Positions 1 through 7,398 of a stretch of DNA of 64,000 nt are shown here, piece after piece (position 1 is the first letter of the stretch; each line of letters begins with the position of its first letter). Location of the stretch: NCBI RefSeq assembly GCF_041902385.1, contig NZ_CP169244.1:2790001-2854000 (forward strand), given 5' to 3'. Below the pieces are notes generated by a model. That model did no database searches. It was not told the DNA's origin and saw only the letters and a list, made by a program, of their open reading frames with translations. The DNA is from Arcticibacter sp041902385. GTDB lineage: Bacteria > Bacteroidota > Bacteroidia > Sphingobacteriales > Sphingobacteriaceae. Made by a program: the position numbers and the translations under genes.

Positions 1-218
1 GGAAAACAGCAGGAGATGTCGCGCACAAAATAAAGCCTACGCTTGCTTTTATTGGTGTGGATGCCGCCAGAGACCAGATGATTGAAATAGAGCGGAAAGC
101 AAGATCACTGGACAAACCCGAGGAAATTGCAGACTTGTTTGATGACCTGAAGGACACGTTAGATGATATCTACGTGAGTTTGGAGAACATCAAGAAAGAC
201 CTTCAGAAGCAGATATAG
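1..218 (+). CDS. Hpt-domain phosphotransfer protein, C-terminal part
   Basis: The open frame enters from the left edge (first whole codon at base 3) and stops at 216-218. The visible 71 residues carry the motif AHKIKPTLAFIG near the start, which is the phospho-accepting histidine helix of histidine phosphotransfer (Hpt) domains, followed by a long amphipathic helix and a charged C-terminal helix (KDTLDDIYVSLENIKKDL). Hpt proteins relay phosphate between a hybrid sensor kinase and a response regulator in the cytoplasm. It converges with pssA across a 248-base gap. The start and any N-terminal domains lie outside the window, so it could be a stand-alone Hpt protein or the tail of a larger one. 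Confidence 0.75.
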   Translation, partial: KTAGDVAHKIKPTLAFIGVDAARDQMIEIERKARSLDKPEEIADLFDDLKDTLDDIYVSLENIKKDLQKQI

Positions 219-365
219 GCTTTTTCCCGAAAGTCTAATCGTTTTCCAAAGGCCAAGAAGAACACTCAATCAACTTTCATCCCCCGTTTGAGAGCGTAGC
301 TCATGAGTGTTTTTTGTTAAAGTCTGTCCATGCCTCAGGCTTATCGTACTTGACTCTCTTATCGC

Positions 366-514
366 TCCTGCAAAGAGATCTGAGTGACCGGCAGAGCGAC
401 AGATAACCTCCCGCCTCCTGTCAGAGACATTTTCATTGGATTCAGCTTTTATTGCGCCTTGCCGTCTTACCGGTCCTGCAAAGAGAATTGGATAACCGAC
501 AGAGCGATATATAA
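366..514. repeat. Imperfect direct repeat duplicating the pssA 3' end
   Basis: A roughly 41-base segment at 474-514, which encodes the last residues of PssA, recurs at 366-406 just past the gene, offset by 108 bases. Read on the minus strand both copies end in similar peptides (ALSVIQFSLQDR and ALPVTQISLQER) followed by a stop. The copies differ at several positions, so this is not a fresh duplication. It may be a relic of an older, longer C-terminus or of an internal duplication of the gene end. Confidence 0.6.
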
Positions 515-1168
515 AAAGATGATGATTGGAACAGCAGCAAACTTGAAAAGAAGGATCAGAACAGCTGCGCATATCAGTAGGATATAGCGAAACGTATTCT
601 CCCGGATATCGAAGGTTTTGAATTTCAGCGAAAGCAGCGGCACCTCCATTACGAGCAAAAAGCCGGTCCCCAGACTGAAGATGAACAAAAAGTACGGGTT
701 AAGGATATAACTGGACCAGAAGCTTCCTGACTGAGCAATTATTTGCGGCAGCGATGCCACAAGCAGGGCGTTTGCAGGAGTGGGCAGGCCAATGAAATGA
801 TCCGACTGCCTTACATCAATGTTAAATTTAGCCAGACGTAAAGCCGAGAATGCTGTGATAAGAAAAGCGGAATAGTTCAGATAGATGCTTAGCTCGCCGA
901 GCTGTGGAGCGGTAAGAAATAAGTGGTATACAATGGCGGATGGCAGGAAACCAAAGCTGATCACATCGGCGAGCGAATCAAGCTCTTTTCCCAGAATGGA
1001 ATAGACACCAAGTCCCCTGGCTATAAGTCCGTCTGCAAAATCAAAAAGTGCAGCAACGATAATAGCATAACCTGCGTAAATGAGATTGTTGTTGAATGCA
1101 AAGGTTACTCCTACGCATCCGCTCAGCAAATTAAGACAGGTAATGGCGTTTGGTATATGTTTCCTCAT
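467..1168 (-). CDS. pssA: CDP-diacylglycerol--serine O-phosphatidyltransferase
   Basis: This 233-residue integral membrane enzyme makes phosphatidylserine from CDP-diacylglycerol and serine, the first step toward phosphatidylethanolamine. The CDP-alcohol phosphotransferase signature is visible at residues about 43-73: DFADGLIAR, then LGKELDSLAD, giving the D-G-x2-A-R-x8-G-x3-D-x3-D pattern with its metal-binding aspartates. Several hydrophobic segments before and after fit a multi-pass topology. The ATG at 1166-1168 lies just past a strong inverted repeat that fills the gap to rho, which is upstream on the same strand. Length and motif fit the PssA type of Bacteroidota well. Confidence 0.93.
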   Translation of the reverse strand: MRKHIPNAITCLNLLSGCVGVTFAFNNNLIYAGYAIIVAALFDFADGLIARGLGVYSILGKELDSLADVISFGFLPSAIVYHLFLTAPQLGELSIYLNYSAFLITAFSALRLAKFNIDVRQSDHFIGLPTPANALLVASLPQIIAQSGSFWSSYILNPYFLFIFSLGTGFLLVMEVPLLSLKFKTFDIRENTFRYILLICAAVLILLFKFAAVPIIIFLYIALSVIQFSLQDR

Positions 1169-1177
1169 TTATAAAGC

Positions 1178-1240
1178 ACAAAGTACAGGCGCAAAGGTAA
1201 GAAAGTGTGCGACACTTTTCCCCATGCGCCTGTACTTTGT
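1178..1240. repeat. Perfect 16-base inverted repeat with nested hairpin between rho and pssA
   Basis: Bases 1178-1193 and 1225-1240 are exact reverse complements (16 of 16). The 31-base spacer holds a second perfect hairpin, AAAGTGT at 1202-1208 with ACACTTT at 1212-1218. The structure fills almost the whole 73-base gap between the rho stop and the pssA start. There is no T-run after it in the direction of transcription, so it is not a classical intrinsic terminator. It could be an RNA stability or processing element, or a weak terminator. Confidence 0.8.
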
Positions 1241-1241
1241 C

Positions 1242-2933
1242 TTAACTATTCATTGAAACGAGGAACTCTTCGTTCGTCTTGGTTCCTCTCATCTGACCGA
1301 GAAGGAATTCCATAGATTCCTGGGAATTCATATCAGCCAGGTGGTTACGAAGGATCCAGATCCGCTGTAGGGTTTCGCGGTCATGAAGAAGGTCATCCCT
1401 TCTCGTGCTCGAAGCTGTAAGATCAATAGCAGGGAAGATGCGCTTGTTAGAAAGCTTACGGTCGAGCTGGAGTTCCATATTACCAGTTCCTTTAAATTCT
1501 TCGAAGATCACTTCATCCATCTTACTGCCGGTATCAATCAGGGCAGTCGCCAGGATCGTGAGAGATCCTCCATCCTCAATATTACGGGCTGCACCGAAGA
1601 ACCGCTTAGGCTTATGAAGAGCATTGGCGTCAACACCACCCGAAAGGATCTTTCCGGAAGCCGGAGCTACTGTATTGTAAGCACGGGCAAGGCGGGTGAT
1701 CGAGTCGAGAAGGATCACGACATCGTGTCCGCATTCAACCATTCTTTTCGCCTTTTCCAGTACGATATTAGCAATTTTTACGTGACGCTCAGCAGGTTCG
1801 TCGAATGTTGATGATACAACTTCGGCGCGTACGCTGCGGGCCATATCCGTTACTTCTTCCGGACGTTCATCGATCAGTAAGATGATCAGATACACCTCAG
1901 GATGATTCTTGGCAATGGCATTTGCAACATCCTTAAGGAGCATGGTCTTACCCGTTTTTGGCTGAGCAACGATCAATCCGCGCTGCCCTTTTCCGATCGG
2001 GGTGAACAGGTCGATAATACGCGTTGAATTATGTCCCATGTCCATGAACAGGTTCAGCTTTTCGGTCGGGAAGAGCGGAGTGAGGTAGTCAAACGGAACC
2101 CTGTCGCGCACTTCAGCAGGAACGCGGCCGTTAATCGCTTCTACGCGTACCAGCGGAAAGTATTTTTCTCCTTCTTTTGGAGGCCTGATGCTTCCTCTTA
2201 CAGTGTCGCCGGTCTTTAACCCAAAAAGTTTAATCTGTGACTGCGATACATAGATATCATCAGGTGAAGTCAGATAATTATAGTCAGAAGAACGGAGAAA
2301 GCCGTATCCGTCAGGCATGATTTCAAGCACGCCTTCGTTAACGATCACGTTGTCGAAATCAACTACAGCCGTCCCGTTTTGCAGGCCTGAGTCCTGAGGG
2401 CGACTGTCGTAGCTCCTGTATTCCTGGGGGCGGCTCACAACTACCGGTCTTTCTTCCTCGACTTCGGGCTGAGGTCTTTCTTCCGGAGCCTTTAGCAGCT
2501 CAGGACTAAGGGGCGCTGCGTCAGGATTTTCGCTCCGTAGTTTGATTTTCCTTCTCGGACGCCCTTCTGTTTCTGATTTTTCCGCTGCTGCAGTTTCCTC
2601 AGCGGTGGTCTGACCATTTTCTTCAGGTTCCGCCGCCTCCGTTACCGGTGCGGAGTCAAATAAGGTAGCAGTTTCGCTAACAGCTGCTTCTGGTTCTTTT
2701 TCGGCTTTTGTCTTTACCGCTCTTGTTCTCTTGCGGGGTTTCTCTTCCTGTACCGGTTCCGCTTCAGACTCAGCGGCAGGCGTTTCTTGCCGCGCGGCTT
2801 CAATCATAGCCTGCTGCTCTTTTATTCTATTTATAAGCTCTGCCTTCCGTAAAGCGTCAGCTCCCTCTATTCCAAAGGATTTGGCAATTTCACGAAGTTC
2901 CGACACAAGCTTGTCGTTCAATTCAATTTCCAT
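1242..2933 (-). CDS. rho: Transcription termination factor Rho
   Basis: Rho is the hexameric RNA-dependent ATPase that ends transcription of untranslated RNA. The 563-residue product has a Rho-N helical domain (about residues 5-42), then a 150-residue low-complexity insert rich in Glu, Ala, Lys and Arg, an S1/cold-shock RNA-binding domain (VLEIMPDGYGFLR, about 205-275) and the ATPase core. Walker A is AQPKTGKT near residue 325 and Walker B is HDVVILLDSITRLARAYN. E. coli Rho is 419 residues; the long insert is normal in Bacteroidota. The gene reads into pssA. Confidence 0.97.
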   Translation of the reverse strand: MEIELNDKLVSELREIAKSFGIEGADALRKAELINRIKEQQAMIEAARQETPAAESEAEPVQEEKPRKRTRAVKTKAEKEPEAAVSETATLFDSAPVTEAAEPEENGQTTAEETAAAEKSETEGRPRRKIKLRSENPDAAPLSPELLKAPEERPQPEVEEERPVVVSRPQEYRSYDSRPQDSGLQNGTAVVDFDNVIVNEGVLEIMPDGYGFLRSSDYNYLTSPDDIYVSQSQIKLFGLKTGDTVRGSIRPPKEGEKYFPLVRVEAINGRVPAEVRDRVPFDYLTPLFPTEKLNLFMDMGHNSTRIIDLFTPIGKGQRGLIVAQPKTGKTMLLKDVANAIAKNHPEVYLIILLIDERPEEVTDMARSVRAEVVSSTFDEPAERHVKIANIVLEKAKRMVECGHDVVILLDSITRLARAYNTVAPASGKILSGGVDANALHKPKRFFGAARNIEDGGSLTILATALIDTGSKMDEVIFEEFKGTGNMELQLDRKLSNKRIFPAIDLTASSTRRDDLLHDRETLQRIWILRNHLADMNSQESMEFLLGQMRGTKTNEEFLVSMNS

Positions 2934-3233
2934 TCAGTTTTGAAGTATTATGTAGGATTTGTTTTATAAGAGTCTATCCGCAATCAGCAGAAAAAAACAC
3001 ATGTTAAGAAATCTTAAGGAGTTTTCCTGTGATGTTTAGGACAACATTCTGAGATAACGCTGCAATTGTAGCGTTATAATTTCAAATATACAAAAAAAAT
3101 CAAAAAAATTTCACTAACCTGTTTTGTTTTAATTTATTTGCAAGTTTTACTATACTGATCTTCTTTCGGCGAATCCCTCGCGAGACAATTGGTATTACTT
3201 CAAAAACCCGATTTTACTTGTATTGTTTTTAAG
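2934..3233. other. Divergent intergenic region between rho and pyrF
   Basis: This AT-rich gap holds no gene. On the minus strand a TATATTTG box at 3083-3090 matches the TAnnTTTG -7 consensus and could start the rho transcript with a leader of about 140 bases; no TTTG is found at the usual distance upstream of it. For pyrF I see no convincing promoter. An A8 and an A7 tract lie at 3092-3108. Confidence 0.4.
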
Positions 3234-4049
3234 ATGACGCGTGCGCAACTAATTGAACAGATAGAACTTAAGAAGTCTTTCCTCTGTGTAGGACTGGATA
3301 CCGACATAAAGAAAGTTCCCTCATTTTTACTTGAATCCGACGATCCTGTATTTGAATTCAACAAGCAGATCATTGACGCTACGAAAGACTTTTGTGTTTC
3401 CTACAAACTCAATACCGCCTTTTACGAAAGCAGGGGACTCGATGGTTGGAAAAGCCTGATCCGCACCTGGCAGTATTTGCCAAAAGACTGCTTTAATATA
3501 GCCGACGCAAAAAGGGGCGACATCGGAAACACTTCTGAGATGTATGCTAACGCCTTCTTTAATCCTGACTCGTCGGGAATGGGCTTCGACGCCGTGACTG
3601 TTGCTCCATATATGGGAGCCGACTCGGTTAAGCCTTTTCTGGGATACAAAGATAAATGGACCATCCTGCTGGCCCTGACCTCTAATGAAGGCAGCAAAGA
3701 CTTTCAGTTCCTGCCTGCAGGACCGGAAGCCAGGCTTTTCGAGCAGGTGCTCGAAACCTCTAAAAGCTGGGGCAGCCCGGAAAATATGATGTATGTGGTA
3801 GGAGCAACACGGGGAGAAGCATTCCTTGACATAAGGAAGCACGTGCCTGACCACTTCCTGCTTGTTCCCGGTGTAGGGGCACAGGGAGGAAGCCTTGAGG
3901 ACGTCTGCAAGTATGGCCTGAATAACGATTGCGGCCTGCTTGTTAATTCATCACGCGGCATTATCTATGCCTCAGGCGGGGCTGACTTTGCCCGTGCTGC
4001 GGCAACTGAAGCTGAGAAAATTCAGAAGGAAATGTCGGCCTGGCTGTAG
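3234..4049 (+). CDS. pyrF: Orotidine 5'-phosphate decarboxylase
   Basis: PyrF converts OMP to UMP, the last step of pyrimidine synthesis. The 271-residue size and sequence fit the longer type 2 family. The N-terminus has KSFLCVGLDTD, and the catalytic Lys/Asp network appears as ADAKRGDIGNTS at about residues 89-100. PGVGAQGGS near residue 215 forms the phosphate-binding region. I chose the ATG at 3234 over a TTG 45 bases upstream because the protein then begins with MTRAQLIEQI, as family members do. It stands alone, divergent from rho. Confidence 0.95.
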   Translation: MTRAQLIEQIELKKSFLCVGLDTDIKKVPSFLLESDDPVFEFNKQIIDATKDFCVSYKLNTAFYESRGLDGWKSLIRTWQYLPKDCFNIADAKRGDIGNTSEMYANAFFNPDSSGMGFDAVTVAPYMGADSVKPFLGYKDKWTILLALTSNEGSKDFQFLPAGPEARLFEQVLETSKSWGSPENMMYVVGATRGEAFLDIRKHVPDHFLLVPGVGAQGGSLEDVCKYGLNNDCGLLVNSSRGIIYASGGADFARAAATEAEKIQKEMSAWL

Positions 4050-4477
4050 GGCCAGGCATTTCTTTAGCAATCCTGTATCTGCCTGCTGGTTCCCGGCAGC
4101 GCATTTCAGTTTTATTCCTTCACACTGTCCATGCTTTGACGGGGGTATTGTAGGGTTCTATTGGCACTATAACGCGGTCCCTCCCAAAACCTGACCCTGG
4201 TGTGATTATAGCCATTAAAAAGCTACTGATATGCCACCTTTATCCCACCTTTTTGCCTGAAAACGTGGACTCTGAGTGCTTATTTGGACAGGGTATAAAT
4301 TCTTAGCTGTAACTACTTAGCGAGTAGGGCCCTATTGATTCCTTGATTTTTTATACTCATCTTTATATTGAATTAACCAGGCGGACAGGCCTTTACGACC
4401 TTATTATCTGATTGAGCTGATCCCGAAGTTTCTGTTGTTCGATAATGGCCTCCTGCTTTAAACTTGACGAGTTCATT
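4050..4477. other. Gap of about 430 bases without a recognised gene
   Basis: No reading frame here looks like a gene. A small GC-rich hairpin follows pyrF at about 4081-4108 without a T-run. AT-rich stretches at 4280-4310 and 4340-4375 could hold promoters for the downstream gene, but none matches the -33/-7 consensus cleanly. Confidence 0.4.
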
Positions 4478-5461
4478 ATGGCAATTATTGACAAAAACGG
4501 CGGCATTCATGGAAGTGCCGGATCGGTGGTGTACCGCACCTACCGGGGAAGGAACGTCCTTCAGATTAAACCCAAAAGAAAGAAACAGACTCCTGCCAGC
4601 ATTCGCAGTGCCTGCGAGTTCGGGCTGGCCAGTTCCTCTGCCCGCATCATCCGGCAGGCATTTCACCCCTTACACCGCGACCTGCACGATGGGGCCATGG
4701 TCAACCGCCTCACGTCGGCGGTATCCAGGAGCATCCGGGCCAGCTCCAAAGAGCGCGGGGAACGCGACCTGCACGATGGCGACCTGTCCTTCCTGGAGGG
4801 CTTCAGCTTCAATGCCGCCAGCGGCCTGTTCCCCTCCCTGCAGGTGAAACCCCGGGTTTCGCTTACTGAACAGGGGCAGGTGAAGGTCTCGCTTCCCTCC
4901 CTGGGGGTGGACAGCGAGCTGCTCGACCGGTTCTATGAAGCGGGCCGCTTCCGCATCCGCTTTGTGCTGGTGGCCTTCAACTTCCGGGAGGAGTTCTATG
5001 AGTATGTCGACGTGAATGATGTGGTGCTCAGCCGGCTCAGTCCCCTTCCGGCACAGGAGCTGCTGTTTGAGGGCGAGTGGCCTCAGGGCTGCCTGCTGCT
5101 GCTGGCGGCTTCACTCGAGTACCTGAGCTATAACCGGCTCGATAAGACCTACGGCAGCCTCAACAGCAAAACATTCTCACCCTGCGAGATCATTGCAGCC
5201 ATACCGGCCCGGGATGAGGCCGGGCAGGGTTACGGCAGGCAGCGCTACGAGAAGCTGCGGGAGGCCGGGCCTCAGGTCCTAATGTCGTTCTTCAGTGACT
5301 ATCCAGGCCGGAAGATGCGTGAGAAGGTAGACAAACTGATGGGTGAGGGACGGCTGCAGCTGCCCTGGAACCGGAGCGGTACAGACTCGGGAGGAGAGCA
5401 GCGATCGCAGGAGGATGACTGGGTTGATCTGAAAGGGAAGCGGACGTCTTTTAAGGATTAG
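4478..5461 (+). CDS. GC-rich protein of unknown function, DUF6266-like N-terminus
   Basis: I do not recognise a function. The N-terminus (MAIIDKNGGIHGSAG, then VVYRTYRGRNVLQ) resembles the start of the DUF6266 group of Bacteroidota proteins, which open with a glycine-rich G-x-x-G-S-V/L-V-Y-x stretch. The ATG at 4478 gives this start; an in-frame ATG at 4445 would add 11 residues. There is no signal peptide or membrane segment. The body is rich in Leu, Arg and Glu, and the C-terminal 30 residues are polar and charged. The gene is clearly richer in G and C than its neighbours, with third positions nearly all G or C, and stands between unrelated genes, which suggests acquisition by transfer. The DUF6266 link is from memory of the family. 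Confidence 0.7.
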   Translation: MAIIDKNGGIHGSAGSVVYRTYRGRNVLQIKPKRKKQTPASIRSACEFGLASSSARIIRQAFHPLHRDLHDGAMVNRLTSAVSRSIRASSKERGERDLHDGDLSFLEGFSFNAASGLFPSLQVKPRVSLTEQGQVKVSLPSLGVDSELLDRFYEAGRFRIRFVLVAFNFREEFYEYVDVNDVVLSRLSPLPAQELLFEGEWPQGCLLLLAASLEYLSYNRLDKTYGSLNSKTFSPCEIIAAIPARDEAGQGYGRQRYEKLREAGPQVLMSFFSDYPGRKMREKVDKLMGEGRLQLPWNRSGTDSGGEQRSQEDDWVDLKGKRTSFKD

Positions 5462-5629
5462 CGAAGCGGGCAGGAGCGACCAAGACGGCAGGCGGCTTTA
5501 CGGGCGCTGCTGATGAGGGAATGCCAGAAGAAAAATCTGTGCTTCTTTCATAACTTTCTCCCTTTTAAATGTGTTTAAAGAAGGAGGGGCTGGAGACTTA
5601 TACGAACGAACTGTTAAACCTAAACGTTG

Positions 5630-6880
5630 ATGAGCGAGGAGTTTCTTCACTTTATCTGGAAATATCGTCTTTTTTCTCAAAGGAATTTGAGCACCATAGA
5701 TGGCGAGACCCTTAATATTCTTTCCCCTGGAACATATACCGGCGACGCAGGGCCAGACTTTACTAATGCGCGCATCAGGATAGGAGAGACGCTGTGGGTT
5801 GGAAACGTCGAAATTCACATCTTTTCATCTGACTGGGACAAGCACCGTCATGCCCTCGACAAGGCCTATAATAATGTTATTCTTCATGTGGTTTATGAAC
5901 ACGACCGGGAGGTTCGCCGAAACGACCGCACTTGTCCTCCCACTCTTGCCATAAAAGACTGTATCAAGCCCGGTCTCGAAAGCCGGTATCTGGCGCTGAT
6001 TGAAAATGCTTCGTGGATCTCCTGTGAGAAGCAGATCGGGATGGTAGACGAGGTCTATATACAGAATGCTCTTTCCAGGTCGCTCATTGCAAGGCTTGAA
6101 GAAAAAAGCGAAGCGATTATGAAGCTTGTCGGCGAGTTTAAAGGAAGCTGGGACGACGCCTTTTATATCATGCTTGCCAGGAGCTTTGGATTTAAAGTAA
6201 ATGCGCTTCCCTTTGAATTACTGGCGAGGTCACTTCCGCAAAAGATCCTTGCCAGGCACAAAGATAACCCGCTGCAAATAGAGGCGCTTCTTTTTGGACA
6301 GGCCGGCTTCCTGGAACAACAGGCAGCAGACGACTATATCGCTGCCCTGAGACGGGAATACCGCTTTCTGCAGAAGAAGTACGGGCTTCACCCTGTCGAG
6401 GCCTATGTCTGGAAGTTTCTTCGGCTAAGACCTCAGAACTTTCCTACGCTTCGCATCGCACAGTTTGCAGCTCTGGTCAATAAGTCGGAACACTTGTTTT
6501 CTCGTGTCCTGGAGATGAATGATAACAGGGCAATAGCGAAACTCTTTACTGAATTGCCGGTGAATCCTTACTGGAAGACACACTACCAGCCCGGGAAAGC
6601 TGTTGTGTCAGTGGGGTGCCAGCCGGGGAAGGCTTCTGTAAATGGTATTCTGTTGAATGCGGTCGTGACGATGCTGTTCGCATATGGCAGGCATGCAGGA
6701 CGTACGGAGCTGGAAGACAGTGCTATTGGCCTGCTCGAAAGTATTTCTCCGGAAACAAATCAGGTAGTGAGACGGTTTAAGGCAATAGGAGTATCACCGA
6801 AGAGCGCGGCCGATTCTCAAGCATTGCTTCAATTAAAAAAGTCGTGGTGTGATAAAAAAATTGTTTGCTTTGTACTGTAG
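5630..6880 (+). CDS. DUF2851 family protein
   Basis: This 416-residue cytoplasmic protein belongs to DUF2851, a family almost confined to Bacteroidota and without known function. The N-terminal signature is visible: EEFLHFIWKYRLF, then GDAGPDFTNARI and GNVEIHIFSSDW around residues 40-68, with a conserved D-W-x2-H arrangement and HVVYEHD near residue 88 that is reminiscent of metal or nucleic-acid enzymes. The ATG at 5630 is preferred to the TTG just before it. The protein runs to the normal family length. Confidence 0.88.
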   Translation: MSEEFLHFIWKYRLFSQRNLSTIDGETLNILSPGTYTGDAGPDFTNARIRIGETLWVGNVEIHIFSSDWDKHRHALDKAYNNVILHVVYEHDREVRRNDRTCPPTLAIKDCIKPGLESRYLALIENASWISCEKQIGMVDEVYIQNALSRSLIARLEEKSEAIMKLVGEFKGSWDDAFYIMLARSFGFKVNALPFELLARSLPQKILARHKDNPLQIEALLFGQAGFLEQQAADDYIAALRREYRFLQKKYGLHPVEAYVWKFLRLRPQNFPTLRIAQFAALVNKSEHLFSRVLEMNDNRAIAKLFTELPVNPYWKTHYQPGKAVVSVGCQPGKASVNGILLNAVVTMLFAYGRHAGRTELEDSAIGLLESISPETNQVVRRFKAIGVSPKSAADSQALLQLKKSWCDKKIVCFVL

Positions 6881-6907
6881 GATCAAAGATTGTTAATTTT
6901 GAGTGAT

Positions 6908-7128
6908 ATGATACAGCGGATTTTGACCTTTTTTGAGAAGTATTCCTTTGGGGTTTCTACCTACCTCGGAGAAAAATTCGATATGTCGATTTCGAAGATC
7001 AGGCTTTTTTTATTTATTCATCTTTTCTTGCCGTTGGCTTTCCTCTGATCTTCTATTTTCTCGCCGCCTTTATCCTGGGCACGCGTAATTATATGAAGCG
7101 GATCAGGACGAGGATCTGGGATTTCTGA
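6908..7128 (+). CDS. PspC-like small membrane protein, frameshifted as sequenced
   Basis: Read with one base added in the T7 run at 7005-7011, this gives a 73-residue protein: MIQRILTFFEKYSFGV, then TYLGEKFDMSISKIRLFF, a hydrophobic segment, and a basic tail KRIRTRIWDF. This is the layout of the short PspC proteins of Bacteroidota (a G-V-x-x-x-L-x-x-x-F-x-x-x region followed by a membrane span). As written, the frame ends early at the TGA at 7047-7049. The total length, 221 bases, is one short of a whole number of codons. An error in the homopolymer is the simplest explanation; a true small pseudogene cannot be excluded. Confidence 0.65.
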
Positions 7129-7136
7129 GATGTAGC

Positions 7137-7355
7137 CTAATCGACCCGAATGGAATCAACGGGCTTTGAAAGTGATGCCCTGACAGCCTGTACCCCGACC
7201 GGTTCTTTCATGTTCATCGCTTTCACTGTTGCTTCGTTGACGAGCAGAGCGGCTGAGTCAGTTGGATCGCTGTCAACGTAGATATCCCTGCCTTCAATCA
7301 GTCTGACAGCCGTAACTTTGAGGAAGTGGCGTCGGCAGCCTTCCCAAGGTGTCAC
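7137..7355 (-). pseudogene. Relic of an FtsX/MacB-type ABC transporter permease
   Basis: The minus strand encodes about 65 codons that look like the middle of the periplasmic MacB core domain of Bacteroidota permeases: FLKVTAVRLIEGRDI, then a DSDPTDSAALLVNEATVKAM stretch and KEPVGVQAV. Full members are about 780-800 residues with four membrane spans; here neither the N-terminal span nor the FtsX domain is present on either side. It sits between the PspC-like gene and ftsK on the opposite strand. It is best read as a decayed fragment left by an insertion and deletion. Confidence 0.6.
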
Positions 7356-7369
7356 TGTAAAAACTTTCT

Positions 7370-7377
7370 TATATTTG
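7370..7377 (+). promoter_or_regulatory. Probable ftsK -7 promoter box
   Basis: TATATTTG matches the Bacteroidota -7 consensus TAnnTTTG and ends 21 bases before the ftsK ATG. No TTTG is seen at the usual -33 distance, so the call rests on one box. AGGAG abuts the ATG. Confidence 0.45.
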
Positions 7378-7398
7378 TCGGATCAAAACCGCTAGGAG

